Positions 1-12,252 of a stretch of 64,000 nt of DNA are shown one piece after another. The stretch is taken from contig NC_080571.1 of the NCBI RefSeq assembly GCF_030247185.1, positions 109,203,128 through 109,267,127 of the forward strand. The letters run 5' to 3'. Position 1 is the first letter of the stretch. Each line of letters opens with the position of its first letter. The DNA is from Malaya genurostris. Taxonomy: Eukaryota > Arthropoda > Insecta > Diptera > Culicidae. The notes under the pieces are model-generated. The model ran no database searches, was not told where the DNA came from, and worked only from the letters and a program-made list of their open reading frames with translations. A program made the position numbers and the translations under genes.

Positions 1-631
1 CAGTGAGCGTCGCCCGATCAACATCTCGTCTTAAAAATCGTTTTGCTTCGCGATAACTCAATTTATTTACACGTTTAAACATGAAATCTCTTCGTAAGGG
101 TTTGTACTTTAACAATACTTTATCATATTTTATCTAGAAAACATTTTTCCATTTTTTAAATTTGTGTTGAAGTTTTGATAATTTTTCGGATTTTCAATAA
201 TTAAAACTAAATTTGAAAAGGCCTAAAATTGCATCTAGTTCCACTTAGATTTATTCTAATATTGTTAATTATAAAAAGTAACATAATAAAAATCGCAACA
301 ATTTTGAACTTGTTTATGCGTGTTTACGCGCGTCCAGACTGGTAGTCGGAAATAGGATAGAAATATCTTTCATATATTTGCATACGTGCATAGCATGTAT
401 AGTAATAATCCATGGGGTATTTCACACAAAGCCTTTTTTCAACAACCTGTAAAATATAACAAAGATGCAAAAATTCGTCCAAGGCATGAATGTACGGTTT
501 TTTCTTAGGTTTCAAATAAGCGATTCCATAAAACAACCTTTATAGTTTATTGAATGAAAAAAAGTTTAAAATTAATAAACAAATAAAAAAATCCAAACTT
601 GGGCACGAGGAAAAACAGCCGTGAAAAAACG
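1..631. other. AT-rich sequence with no recognised feature
   Basis: I see no open frame with recognisable domains and no terminal repeats here. The short minus-strand open frame at 324-536 has no family resemblance that I can name and sits in biased AT-rich sequence. Probably degraded repeat DNA. Confidence 0.5.
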
Positions 632-823
632 ATGACAGATGTTTTTTGTAGACTCCTAGTGGCGTCTGACCCACTGATTTCGAATATTTATTACAAACCA
701 ATCAAAACTGGAAAGAAATTGTCACTGGAAGCAATTGATATGCTAGAACTTACAACAGAACAAGAAATTAGCGATACGGAAAACTCGGACGATAGCGTGA
801 CTGATACTGATGCGACTAAGTGA
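632..823 (+). pseudogene. Unrecognised short open frame with acidic C-terminus, possible transposase tail
   Basis: An in-frame ATG at 632 opens about 63 codons; the same frame is open back to about 587, just after a TAA. The product has a compact hydrophobic first half (MTDVFCRLLVASDPLI), a KPIKTGKKLS stretch, then an acidic Ser/Asp-rich end (ISDTENSDDSVTDTDATK). Its codon use looks more protein-like than the surrounding AT-rich DNA. I do not recognise the family. The layout resembles the C-terminal tail of a DNA-transposon protein whose upstream part is gone, but that is inference. No promoter, splice signal or partner ORF is evident. It could also be chance. Confidence 0.25.
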
Positions 824-3189
824 CATATTGTAATGATTTATTAGGTAACATTAACTACCTAGTTGATTGATTAGGTTGTGAAAAGTATTGGGAAAAGTTA
901 CTCATTTAAATGCTAACTTTGTAGTAGATATTTAGGTAATAGAGATAAATTCAACGTAGGTAAATCCAAAAAAAAAACTATTTTTAAAATAAAGCGAATA
1001 TCTCAAAAAATATTTTTTTTACATTATTCATACTTCAGCAAAAATACTTGAAATGTTTTTTTCTTTGAAATGAGATAGAAAAAAAAATTTTTCGTCAAAA
1101 ACAAAATTATTTTTTTTCGAAATCGGTACTACTCTCTTTACAAAAATTAAGGTGCTACTTTCAAAAGAAGCGTTATATAATTTTGTAAAACTTCTTCGAA
1201 GACACGTTAGCTCTTAAGAATCAGTGAAAGTCTGTACAGACTTGTGACCGTCTTTTTCCAGTTTTGGACCACTGTGCGACAGTTTGAATTTCAAAAACTC
1301 ATTACCCTGTAATTACCAATGTGATATAAACATGTGAGGCAGACCACATGGCTGACTTGTGTTAGAAAACAGAACTTTGTTAATAGTTCGGTATGACGAC
1401 ATGCATGAAAAATAAAAATGCTTTGATTCAATACAAACTACACAGAAAGAAATAATGAAATTTACACGACATGTAAATCAATAGTAACATGTAATAGACA
1501 TGGCTTGAATCGAGATTTTGATTGAAAACCTTCATCGAAGCAAAACTAAATTAGACTGCATTGAATTCTCAATGAATATAACTGTATCTTTCAATTAACG
1601 CTTAGTTTGCAATTAAATTGTATTGAAACCTACAGAATTGTGAAGTAACTTTATGTTTAATTACCTGCTCTAAATATGTGCATGAAAATAGATGTAAATT
1701 CACAAAATATTTTTATCTGTGTAGTCCGAACGGTGTGACGAAAGCCAGCACATGGTTTTTAGTTTTACTTAGCTTGCTAAAGAGAACTTAATTTCACTAA
1801 CCCAAACGAGTTGTGTGTGCCCCATCTGTCTCTATCATATTGTGCAATTACAGGATCGGAATTGGGTAAAACTCACCAATTTTGTATGGGACCATTAGTC
1901 TTTTCACTTGAATTTTTGTTTATGAAATTCGTTTGGGCCTTTCTGAGAAAACGATTCAGAAATTTTTAAATTAATGTATTTTTAAAATTAATGTAGCCAT
2001 CTTCAAGAAATCGCAGTGCGAGTGAAATTAAACGTACACGTTCAATTATTTTTACAAAAGATGGAAGTTTCGGTGAATGGTTAGTGACAGTCAGTGAATA
2101 GTCAGTAATAATTTCAGTAAACGTTCAACTTGTTGAATGATCATTAGAGTTTCACTGAGCGATCTGTCATGATTGTACTGCCTTGTTCATCACCCAAGAG
2201 AGATTTACCAAGAGATTTACAAAAAAAATAAAATGCTTAAACGATTCAAATAGTAAAATATTAATACTTTTTCGTAAAATAGAACTCGAAGCCCGTAAAA
2301 TGAAAGCACCTTTTTTCTAAATCAAAACATAATTTAGTCTAATGAATTAATTTATTTAGGCGTGCTGAATGATACTATCCGTTAATAACTTCTACAAATG
2401 TGTGTTCCAATTTCATCAAAATATGCTAAAACCAGTCACTTTATTACAGCGCTAAAATAAAAGCTCTAAATGGCATTAGAAATATATTTTTGTGATCAAA
2501 AATTAAAAAAAGGGTTCAGCATTTTTTATTTTTTAAGATAATCTATTTCAACCTCGTAGTTTGGTAAATATTAGTTTCTACGGAATGAACTGTGGGATAC
2601 TTTAATATTTCATTGTTATGAATTGATTAGGAAAAGTATTACTGAGTTTGGAAAACGCAATGATAGACAGTGTCAGAAAACGTTTCGTAATATTTAAACA
2701 CATCAAAAGATAAATCTGATTTGACGAAATTAAATGAAATAATTAAAAAATCGTAAGAAATAATGAACTTAGTTTACACAATATCCTATATTTCCGGAAC
2801 CGAAAGCTGGATCTGGATAATACTGTACATCAATTTTTGGGAACATAATACTTTTCATTTAGATCTGAGTTTGCGAAAATAAGTCTTGCCGTTTCCGAGA
2901 AATTTGAGTGATTTCCCGTTAGGCGTACACCAGTACTTTTCGGGTACTTTCGGAAACAGGAACGATTATCCGGTAAACCCGAAATCAACGTATTTGGTTA
3001 TCAACTATACCATACCATTGCCTGATTGAAGAACTATACGGCTATTTGAATGTATTTGACTCGATTTTTTACGTATTATGAATGAAAGTTTGTACTTATC
3101 AGTTTGTAATTCTAGAACCGGAAGACGTATCCGGTTAAACTTTGGTGGTTTTATATAATTATTTCATTTGAATCAATGATTGTGAAAAT
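824..3189. other. Non-coding AT-rich DNA with degenerate repeats
   Basis: No gene is visible. Homopolymer-rich sequence (about 970-1130) gives way to a small MITE (listed separately, 1441-1721). From about 2770 the sequence contains degenerate Rep-A-type phrases (for example 'TTTCCGGAACCGAAAG' near 2790), read in minus orientation and too decayed to bound. Confidence 0.5.
1441..1721. mobile_element. Small TA-flanked MITE candidate (281 bp)
   Basis: The element begins CACAGAAAGAAATA and ends with the complement of CACAGATAAAAATA. The dinucleotide TA lies immediately outside both ends (1439-1440 and 1722-1723). Short imperfect terminal inverted repeats, a TA target duplication, a length under 300 bp and no coding capacity fit a non-autonomous Tc1/mariner-type MITE. 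The inverted match is imperfect, so this is a moderate call. Confidence 0.5.
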
Positions 3190-4291
3190 TGTCTTTCTCA
3201 TATAAAAATGCTATACAATCACTGTGAACACAAACTTTTGAACCGAGTTATATACCATTCGTCTCAGCTCGACGAACTGAGCAAACGTCTCTGTGTGTGT
3301 ATAATGTCACTAGATTTTCTCAGGTTCAAATGAAAGGTGTTATGGTCTCATAGGGTGTTATTGAATTTTATCCCGATCCGACTTTCGGTTCCGAAACTAC
3401 AGGGTGATTTGCATTAAAAAAAATTAAAAAAAATATCATTCACTTTTCTAAAAGATGGCGTGACCGATTTTCACAAGCTTTGATTCAAATGAAAGGTCTT
3501 ATGGTTCCTTACCCCGTTATTAAACATTATCTTTTTCTAACTTCCGGTTCAGGAATCCTATAATAATATTTGCAAATCTATGAGAAAATGCGCATTCAAT
3601 TTTATCAGAAATTTCTTAAATGATTTTTACAAACTAAGAAGCTAATGAAAGGTCTTAAAATTCGTTAGAAAGTCCTCAAAAAGATCTTGATCCAGATCCG
3701 ACTTTTGGTTTCGGTATTACATCGCGATAAATGAAAAATTTTTAATTTCATGTTGATTTTTTCAAAAGTGATGGCGAAACGAGGTGCAAATTTTTATATA
3801 ATTCACTGGTCAATTTATTTAGTTGGCAGACCTTGTTAGTTAGTGGATATATAAATCTACTTTGGGACTACTAGTTCCCGGTTTCCGCTTCCGAACGCAC
3901 CGGTAATAGTGAGAAAAAGCTTTAAAAACGGAACTCACTTCGATTTCTCAGCAACGGTCAGTGTCTTAAAAGATACTGTGCAATTCTATCCAGATCCGAC
4001 TTCCGGTTCCGAAATTTTAGGGCAATGAATATCAAAATTTTCAAACTGTCATACAAAATCGGTACGTGCTGGTACGGAAGAAACCACGCCACCGTGCAGG
4101 GTTGCCACATTTAAATTCATATTAACTTAACATAACTGTTTTCAAATTGAAAAGGTGATGGTAGGTTATACCAAAGAAAGTTTTTGATTTTATTGAAAAA
4201 AAAAATCTTGACGGAATCTTCTTGTGATGTACTTGAAAATATAAGTAATATGAGAAAGACATCATTACACCACTAGGTGGATTAACAAAGG
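3190..4291 (+). repeat. Rep-A dispersed repeat, near full-length copy
   Basis: This copy starts with the family's left-end phrase (CTTTCTCATATAAAAATG, then CTATACAATCACTGTG) and continues with the 'TTCGTCTCAGCTCGACGA' phrase and a GT-rich run. It then repeats paragraphs built around 'GAAAGGTGTTATGG' and 'ATCCCGATCCGACTTTC'. It ends at ATTACACCACTAGGTGGATT. Recognisable pieces of the same sequence occur in both orientations at 4301, 23408, 24329, 33388, 36605, 48629 and elsewhere, which defines the family within this window. No coding capacity is seen. Its transposon class is unknown to me. Confidence 0.7.
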
Positions 4292-4300
4292 TTTTAATTT

Positions 4301-4652
4301 AGAGCGGGCTACGGAACAATAAGGCCTTTAATCTGTGTTGAAGAAAATAGGTTCGGCGGTCTCTGAGAAAATCGAGTGCACTTTTTTTCATTTTTTGCAC
4401 ATTTTACCCCGTTACTCTCGTACTGGAAGTTGGATCCAGATAAAATTCAATAGCAGACTATGAGACCTAAGTTTGTGAGAATCGGTCCAGCCATCTCCGA
4501 GATAATCGAATGCACATTTTTGTTACAATTACACATACACAGACATTTTGAGTACTCGACGAACTGAGTCAAATGGTAGGTGATATTCGATCCTCCAGGT
4601 CTCGGTTCACAAGTCTGTTTTCACAGTGATTGCATAGCCTTTCTATATTCAG
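4301..4652 (-). repeat. Rep-A dispersed repeat, partial inverted copy
   Basis: Reads in the opposite orientation to the copy at 3190-4291. It includes the inverted 'CTCGACGAACTGAGTCAAAT' phrase near 4556 and ends with CAGTGATTGCATAGCCTTTC, the complement of the Rep-A left end. The two copies therefore form a large imperfect palindrome whose outer arms are both Rep-A left ends. Confidence 0.65.
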
Positions 4653-5204
4653 ATATCAGCAATTCGTAGCAAAAGCATTCTAACATTCTTAATAAATATC
4701 ATCTGATTGAGAAATTTGCTGTGGATTAGATTATTTAAAGCTTTCTTTTTTCAAGTACTATTTATTTTGTGGCTGTGAATTGATCCAAAACTTTACCAAC
4801 TCCAATAAAAGCAGCATTGGAGGAGTAGAAAAATGAAACCAAGCGTAAGCGTGAACGCTGGTGGAGGAAAAGGTAGGAATGAAACTGGGAAAGTTCACCA
4901 ATGCTGCCAAAACTAAGTCCAAAATAGTTAAAATACTCAAAAACCAAGAAGGAGAGTTTTTTCACGTACCTACATAATAAAAAATGATGCATACTAACTA
5001 TTTTTACATAATGAAAAAGTTTATAGATACATTTGTTGTGTTTAACATATTTTTTCAAACTCGGCCAACCTACGGCTCTAGGATTGGTTGGCCGATTTTT
5101 TCTCCGCATTTGATTGTAATAACTATTTTCCTAGTTTTTATTCTGGAATGAAAAAAAAATTAAACATGTGCTCGAAAGGAATTCCAAAAGCGAAACTCGG
5201 CCAA
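4653..5204. other. Spacer with no recognised gene
   Basis: No recognisable domain in either strand. The minus-strand open frames here have low-complexity compositions and no motif. Possibly the decayed 5' part of the retroelement remnant that follows. Confidence 0.4.
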
Positions 5205-6265
5205 CAAGCCCCGGTCTCCCCTACATATCTACCAACCAACATGGCTTTGTTCTCCCAAACGTTCGACAAAAACAACTCTGTTAGACATCGCATATCATTT
5301 CAGAGATAAAGAAGGGTCATCAAAATGACTCTATCTATACCGATTTAGACGATTTTTACAAGATCAATCATGATATCGCTCTAGCGAAACTCAATAGAAT
5401 TACTTTCCATGGTAGTTTTATTCGGTTGGATAAAGTCCTATCCCGTAAAATGTCGGTAAAAATTCATGGAATCATTTATAATTCATTTACCATTACCTCT
5501 GGTGTGCTACAAGTAACTTGGATCTCTCTAGCAAATTAATTTTTTGCAATCATTTATTATATATCGTTTCTAAGGTATCCAAACATCTTGGATTCATCTT
5601 CCAAATGACGAAATCATTCAGAAACCTACAATGCTAGAAAGGTTTATATATCACCCTGGTTTGTCTATTCTTGAAATTTCTGCAGTTGTGTGGCCACATT
5701 ATTACCATAACAGGGTACAACGCTTTCAAACTGCACAGCATAAATCTAATTGGACTTGAGTTGCTTAGTGATTGCATGCAATGTTTTGGAAGTAATGATT
5801 GTATCCGATTTAATTTTGGGAAACATCGACTGTTTCAAATTTCTCGGACAACTTGATATACATATCAGATGCAGAACTATACGGAACAACCTTTTTCTCG
5901 TCCCCCGGTTTACTAGAACGAACGAAGAACAAAGCTGTATCAAGCGTGATCCGTGTATATAATCGTAGTTATACTTTGTTTTCGCTCATTTGTTGTAATT
6001 TTTTGAAAACTTGATCTAAGAGTGAAATTATTTATAATCCGTATGTTTCTTGTATTAAAGATTGTTAGTGTTAAGCATATTATGTTAGTGTGTAAGTGTA
6101 TCTTGTATTTAATTATAATTGAATAATGTATCATTAAAGCGATTAATCTGTTGGTACAAAAGATGAGGAAGTTTTATGCCTACTGGAGAGAGACTAAGTA
6201 AGAACCAACTCCAGTGGGCTTTTCTCTGCTCCAATAATTAATTAATTAAATAAAAATATAGTGGC
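5205..6265 (+). pseudogene. Decayed CR1/Jockey-like non-LTR retrotransposon, 3' half of RT plus tail
   Basis: Although full of stops and frameshifts, this stretch aligns by eye with the better-preserved copy at 60075-62190. Both share the phrase around 'CTATCTATACCGATTTAGA' (RT, here 5330), the following 'AATCATGATATCGCTCTAGC' section, and above all the 3' end (about 6160-6240), where both have AAAGATGAGGA(A/G)GTTTTATG and then GGGCTTTTC(T/C)CTGCTCCAA. The copy ends in an AT-rich simple tail (TTAATTAATTAAATAAAA) at about 6237-6258, as expected for non-LTR elements. Non-functional and 5'-truncated. Confidence 0.7.
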
Positions 6266-7197
6266 TCAAAGTGGGACTAACCGTCAAACTGGTGTGCACG
6301 ATAACTAAAATAACTAAAGAACAGCTTGACTGATTTAAAATTATAATGTATCGGTTAAAAGCATATTAAATTTTGAATGAGATACTATTGAGTGAAAAAA
6401 AAAATTAACATCCCACTTAATCGGGCAACTGTGTTAAACTAACCCATGTTCACGTTGTTTATCAGATGTATACCAATATCTTTATTACACTAGACATGCC
6501 GGTGCCCAAACAACCTGTTATAACATTAGATGCATATGTTTCGTATGCACGAGAATTAAACGCAACGAATTGTTCGAAATATAACTGCATACACCTGCTT
6601 CGATGCGATAGAAAGAGACTATTTGCCGATGCTGTTACTTGTGATGAATGGGTAATCTGTTGAAGAGTAATGAATATTTGTCATTCTGTATCGAATGAGC
6701 GAGTTTGCGCAATACCGCGACTCATCTTGTGTTGCTTAGAATGCTTCGAATCTTTTCTGAGCATTTCCCCATCGTATAAAGAGAGGAATTCTCTTCCAGG
6801 TCAATTGGACGTCGTGTTCCGGTTGATAAAATGGAAAAGAATGAACGAATGTTTTCATTCTCGTTGATGACGAGCAAGGAGTACATCGTTACTTCCCGGT
6901 GCGATTATGGTTTACTGTGCCCTATTGCAGCCTTTTTGGTCACATGCACTGCTATTGAGATTCATTGGCATATTGACGCATTGAAAAACATGTACCGATT
7001 TCATCTCTAATGAAAAAGCAGTATACATGGATTTGGTCTACACGAAGACGATTGTCTACGTTACAGTTTCCTTGAGGTGCAAGAAGCTGCCTTTTTGGCG
7101 TTCTCTATCCGTTTCGGGATTCCCTGGAGGGCAATAAAATTATGATGTATAATTTATTAATAGCATTTCATTTCGCTCCTTTGAGCTATTGAATCAA
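6266..7197. other. Sequence without a supported gene
   Basis: Two adjacent short open frames (6466-6663 and 6670-6867, plus strand) have mixed cysteine-containing sequence that I do not recognise. There is a TATAAA-like string at 6776, but no conserved domain or splice structure. Treated as repeat or unclassified DNA. Confidence 0.35.
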
Positions 7198-7206
7198 CAG
7201 ATAGAT
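7198..7206. repeat. Left target-site duplication (CAGATAGAT)
   Basis: Nine bases, identical to 18254-18262, directly outside the 17-bp inverted repeat that bounds the 7207-18253 interval. Confidence 0.8.
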
Positions 7207-7221
7207 AGCGGTTTGTAGCTA

Positions 7222-7279
7222 TCATGTATCTATTCATGTAGAATCTAGATTCATGTATCTATTCATGTAGAATCTAGAG
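7222..7279. repeat. Two tandem copies of a 29-bp unit
   Basis: The unit beginning TCATGTATCTATTCATGTAG occurs at 7222 and again at 7251, immediately inside the left end of the large TIR element. The second copy runs to about 7278. Confidence 0.85.
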
Positions 7280-7902
7280 GTAACGATATATCTTATAATT
7301 TTTTGATGTGCGTTTCAGATAAATGTAGCATGATTTCCACTGAATATCAACAGTTTTTACACTCATTTTATGAGTTAAGTGTTTATTTTTATGAATATCA
7401 TGAGTTCTACAAGTAGTGATAGTTCAAATGCTTTACACATGATGGTAGCGTGAAAATTATTTTCAGTGTAGGTAATGGCAGTTCAACCCGTATAGCTTTT
7501 TGGCTACCTGGGCAGCCATGGCCACCAGGCGGCTACCAAAATTGATTCAGTGACGGTTGTCAAATCCAATTTGACAAAACAAAGTCGCCTGTATCTAAGT
7601 TAGCCGAGCGTTTTCATCTTCTCACCTTTGCTGAAATTGTCAAAGATTTCAATGTGGAAAAATCCTGGTGGATACGGTTGTATAGTTAGAGTTGTATATC
7701 TGGCAGCGGTGAGGCAGTCGCTCGGCAACGTCGCTGCACTGGACTGTCCAACGAATTGCAGATTAGTGCTGCATTGACAATACATAACCAATACGATTTG
7801 TTTTACACTTCTAAAAGTCGACACGTTTTTATATGTGTTTCACTCACTAACACATCAAGTTCGCTTCATTGGTGTCGTCATATGGCGCAATCAAATGTTA
7901 TC
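7280..7902. other. Non-coding interior of the large TIR element
   Basis: No gene is visible. A GC-richer patch near 7496-7545 (GGCTACCTGGGCAGCCATGG) can self-pair and resembles the AGCCGGCTACC phrases at 12588 and 13052. Confidence 0.4.
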
Positions 7903-8092
7903 ATAAGCAAGTGACAGTTTCTCTTCTATAATTTACCAAGCGGTTCCCACGTTTATCACTCAACCCTTTGCATAAAATGATACCCGAAACTTTCGACTTT
8001 CAAACAGTGTAGTGAAATCAAAGAACATCTTTTCAATCACATCACAATAATCGAAAGAGAGGGTGATTAAAGAAAAACGGTCACTTGCTTAT
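7903..8092. mobile_element. MITE-like inverted repeat pair
   Basis: The left arm ATAAGCAAGTGACAGTTTC (7903 on) is matched in inverted orientation at 8070-8092, 21 of 23 positions, enclosing about 145 bp of non-coding sequence. A third single arm (AGCAAGTGACAGTTTCTCTT) lies at 8411. I could not identify a clear target duplication, so the ends are approximate. Confidence 0.45.
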
Positions 8093-10805
8093 ACGCCCTA
8101 ATGAAAAATCAACCGAGATATGAATACTTGTTGATATAGAATGCTTTGAACGTGAGATTAAAGCGTGTAACATTATAACAGAGATCAATGTCACAACATG
8201 TTAGTTCGAAGTGTCGCTGTATTGATACTTATATGTTTTCTTAATATTCTTTATATTCTCTGACAATTGAGGCAATACTAAGTGTCAAGCATATAATAAA
8301 AAGGTTTTGACCAAAATGGCTACAAGAATTTTCGTGAGATTGATTGGATCATGTTTTCTATCACGTGTCTTAGAAATATTACACAGTAAGTATATCCAAA
8401 ACATCGCATCAGCAAGTGACAGTTTCTCTTTGTTTATTTACACCTATCAACTTCATCCATGAAAATAAACAAGAAATCATGAACCAACAGTTGCTATTTG
8501 ACAATAATGATAAAATATATAATCGCATTGCAGCAATGGGATACTAACCAAACTGACATTTACTGGTACGCCGTTTGAAAATTCACATTCAATGTTGATT
8601 CATTTTTATTTGTATGACTCATAAAATGTTCGTATTTTCAGGAATTGGAGACTAGCCAACAAAGTCATTCAATTGTTGAAAAGGCTTATGTCAGTTATCA
8701 AAATGAAAATGGAATATTAAAATTATAGAAAGTTTTAGCGGATATCTTATCTTCAATAAACTATATACAACAAATCATTTAAAAGTTCATATTTAAATGA
8801 TGACATTTCATTCATAAATTCATATCCACCTCATATGAAAAAGCATTTTACATGATAATTAAAACTTTAAATCCATTAAAATCAAAACATTCTCATAAAT
8901 TCACATTTATTTGTCTGACAATTAGAATGCAAGTGAATAATGAAAATAATTTGCACGCAAGCATCATGTGCAAAATATTTGAACTATTACCAAAGATAAA
9001 CTCAAGATGGAATAGTATATGATTTTTCAAATACCATTCAAATTGGACCCCTAATAAAACCGGTTCACCTTCAGTTGCAGTTTAATTATTATTATAAACA
9101 AAACAACAAGCGTCGAATCGCTACATGCGTCTTAACTATGACAATGTTTGTTTACGTAAAATTATTCTTAAGTTGCAATATGAAAGAAATCGCGGTATTT
9201 TGCTGCTTATCGAGTGGATCTTGAAACAGGGAAGCAAGAATTAATTACAATTATTACTTAGAATCTCTATAATTTGTTATATTCTAATCTTACGAAGCAT
9301 TAAAGTAAATGGAAGTAACAAAATATTGTGTGCGAGATATTTACATTTCCAATGTTTATCGACGCTTATTAACGAAGGGTCAACAACATTGCATTATTAC
9401 TAAGTTCACTGGTTCACAATTATTGATTCAACATTTTTTGATGAACTGTATGAGACATTGTAATCAGTGCTATCACTACTGTAGAACACATGAAATTCAT
9501 GAAAACATACACTTAATTCATAAAATGAGTGGTAAAACTGTTAATATTGAGTTGAAATTATGTTACATTTTACACATAGATTTTTATCGAAACACAGTAG
9601 ACCGAATCAAGTGTTCTGCACATACATTTGTGCTGTACTCATTTCCACTAGAAAATGAAGTGTTTAACACATGTAGTTCGATTCAATAGCAAAACACATC
9701 ACATCCAAAAGAACAACACATCAATGCCAAGTGAAAAATAATCTGATCTTGCATCTTAGTGAATTTTCCCATTAAATCTTAAAATAAATCGCGTTGGTTA
9801 TGTGTTGAAATGAAAAATCATATAAAATTGAAGTGCAATTTACATATGAATCGATCGTACAAATTTTAATCAGTGTGTTTTCTGTGATCCTATCAGTGAT
9901 GCTAGGTTCGCAGATTTTTTATGCAGGCTATAGTTATTTTTTCGATTATTACATAATGTTAAATGTTTTTGCATATATTATTTCCATTTCTGTAGATTAT
10001 TACACACAATTGCCATAACGTTTATATTTTTTAATTCACTCGGCCCCAATTTTATCTGTCAAAATCTGCAAATTGAGCAGTTTTCCAGAATATTTTGAGT
10101 GTTGCTTACATTTCTAATTTTGATCTGGCACCTCTGGATCCTATTATTGTGTTTTGATTTTTCCCACATCGAAAACCTAATAAAACATAATTTTTCCCAC
10201 ATCAAAAACCTAATAGAATTAATGAAAGGTGAATAAGTATTATGTATTGTATCATATCTTGTTTCTTTTCAGTAACAAGATAATATTCTATGGAAAGCAT
10301 ATCACGAGCAACACAATGATTCCAATTTTAACTGCGAAGTTATTTCGATAGTTGTATCGAAGCTCGTTTACAATGGATGATTGCTAATTGAAAATTGATA
10401 ACCTTCCTTTACATATTTTACGAAATGAAATGATTTTTGCACCTATAGTAGGTCGGATACTGAAGAAAGACAACTTATACATAGTATGTGATAAACCAAT
10501 TTCGAGCATTTTGAAACCCTTGTGTAGATCGTGAACAGGATCTGTCTAGAGCAGCAATAAACTACATACTCTCATATGTCGTTTTCGCTTGATGAAAAAC
10601 CTAGTTTCAACACTGTTGAACTAAAAATCAAGTCAGTTTCGATCCTGGTTTTTATATCAGGTTTGCTCAGATCCCCGTTTCTAAGTGCCAACACAGTTTC
10701 GTTAAAAGTGTTTCATGAAACTACCCTGGGTCAGTTTCAATTTTCTCAAATGAAAACGTCAACAGTAACAGTAAAAACGCGAATGGTGCTGTGTGTACAA
10801 CTTTA
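8093..10805. other. AT-rich non-coding DNA
   Basis: No recognisable gene. The longest open frame (9309-9689, plus strand, 126 codons) is rich in His, Tyr, Cys and Ile with no family motif, and I do not treat it as a gene. A 33-bp tandem duplication lies at 10158-10218 (listed separately). Confidence 0.45.
10158..10218. repeat. 33-bp tandem duplication
   Basis: TTTTTCCCACATC, then AAAACCTAATA, occurs at 10158 and again at 10191, with small differences. A simple local duplication. Confidence 0.75.
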
Positions 10806-10990
10806 TTGGCCCGGTTCATTGCATATGGCACTAGTCTTACAAACCAATTGTATGTTCGAGCCTTGAAGGGTACTTGGGGTCAGTAGGCTTGCACTAATTC
10901 TTAACACTAAGAATCGGCCGCGAAATCAGTTGAACCAGAAAGGTCAAGTTCCATAAAAGGAATGTAATGCAAAGACTTTGCTATGGTTCT
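10806..10990 (+). mobile_element. tRNA-derived SINE, copy 1
   Basis: The head resembles a tRNA. GCATATGGCACTAG leads into a TCTTACAAA anticodon-loop-like segment (anticodon TAC, valine-like) and then GTATGTTCGAGCC, a B-box-like T arm. The body contains ACACTAAGAATCGGC, GTTGAACCAGAAAGG and AAAAGGAATGTAATGCAAAG. The same body occurs at 34238-34375 (plus) and 58987-59186 (minus), which establishes a family. The tRNA-like head is diverged and not a functional tRNA gene. Confidence 0.7.
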
Positions 10991-12180
10991 CCGTCTGACT
11001 TTATTACAGAGCGCCTGCTCAAAATTTACTCTGGGAGAGTGATGAGTGTTGCCCTTTTTATATCTTCCTATATTTTATTTTCCCAAGGTTCTATTCCAGT
11101 TCAGTAAACACCAACGTTCACATATGCGGTAGGTACAGGTTCTACATAACCCTAAGCGTGCCCTAAACGTACGCACTTTCTTTCAAAGTGGTTCTGCTCA
11201 CTTTTGAAGTTATGTAGTGTAAAACCATAAATGTTCGGAATGTTTCGGTGAGTTGGGATAGTTCTCATATTCTCATCTGTAAATACTTTAAGAATATCAC
11301 AGTACAAGTTTTGTGTGTTACTGTGTCTTTGTCAGAAAGTCTGCTCCTATTCCCGAATAAGAATATCCACCCTCAAGCTCGATCTTCTTCATCCCACGAT
11401 CTTCATGATATCACTAATTTTCTCGCTCCCGTCCCTCTTACTGTCCCGCCCTCTTTTAAATTTTTTTCAATCACGTTTGATACAACATTGACTATCTCTC
11501 TTTTCTTCTTTTGCAAAATTAACAATCACCGCTTACCGAGGTCCGCTTTCACTGATGACCAGCATGCTAGCATGCTGACAGAAAAATACTGCCATTGTAA
11601 ATACTTACCAACGTCACTAGGATCATTCATCATGTAGGAAACCATTACCGACCCCCACGTTTTAATGAAAATATCCTAGTTCGAAGTAGTTATAACAAAT
11701 GCCCTCGACATTCTAGCCTAACACAATGTGCCTTATTAATTTAATGATTAAGTAAAGAACCTATTCTTGTGGTGTGATGATGCCTTTCTCTTGTCATTCA
11801 AACAATCTCATCAAAATATACTTTTTTCGTTAGGATAACTTCTGACAAGAATTTTTGGGTTCTGGAATGCGTGACGATTAAGTCCAATATTCGACAACAT
11901 TCTCGAACCAAAAGTAATCTATGATACATTTGAAGGACCAGAATGACTTCTGTTAAAAGGTTCTTAATAAAAAAATATATTATATTTGAATTCAATGATT
12001 GGTTACTCTCTAAAAATAAGTGCGGATATAAGAAAGGCCGTTTTGTCGGTTAGGTCACTTATGCCAATATATCCCCGGAATCAGAAGCGATTGATTTTCG
12101 AACTTGATTCTCAACCCAATTGAAATTTTCAAACGAAGTTTGTTGGAATCGGTTTAGCCATCTCAAAGAAAATTATACGG
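10991..12180. other. Non-coding interior with a Rep-A fragment at its end
   Basis: No gene is supported. The 129-codon open frame at 11248-11637 has no recognisable domain. About 12020-12180 contains degenerate Rep-A phrases, including 'GGAATCGGTTTAGCCATC' near 12146. Confidence 0.4.
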
Positions 12181-12252
12181 AGAGTAAATGGACGAAATTA
12201 TTCTCTTTGCTCATATTCCTCACAAAATTATTAAAACCATCGGATATCAATT
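12181..12252 (+). repeat. Diverged left-edge satellite unit, first part
   Basis: The run with CACAAAATTATTAAAACC (12221 on) matches the diverged right edge of the array (17672 on) and corresponds to a part of the 181-bp unit. It is interrupted at 12253 by an insertion and resumes at 13549. Confidence 0.65.

Noticed and set aside
5088..5309. 73-codon frame as a small gene
   Set aside because: Its second half corresponds to a shifted reading of the RT region of the LINE family better preserved at 60.9 kb.
9309..9689. 126-codon open frame as a host gene
   Set aside because: No domain, signal or homologous pattern is recognisable and the composition is typical of chance frames in AT-rich DNA.
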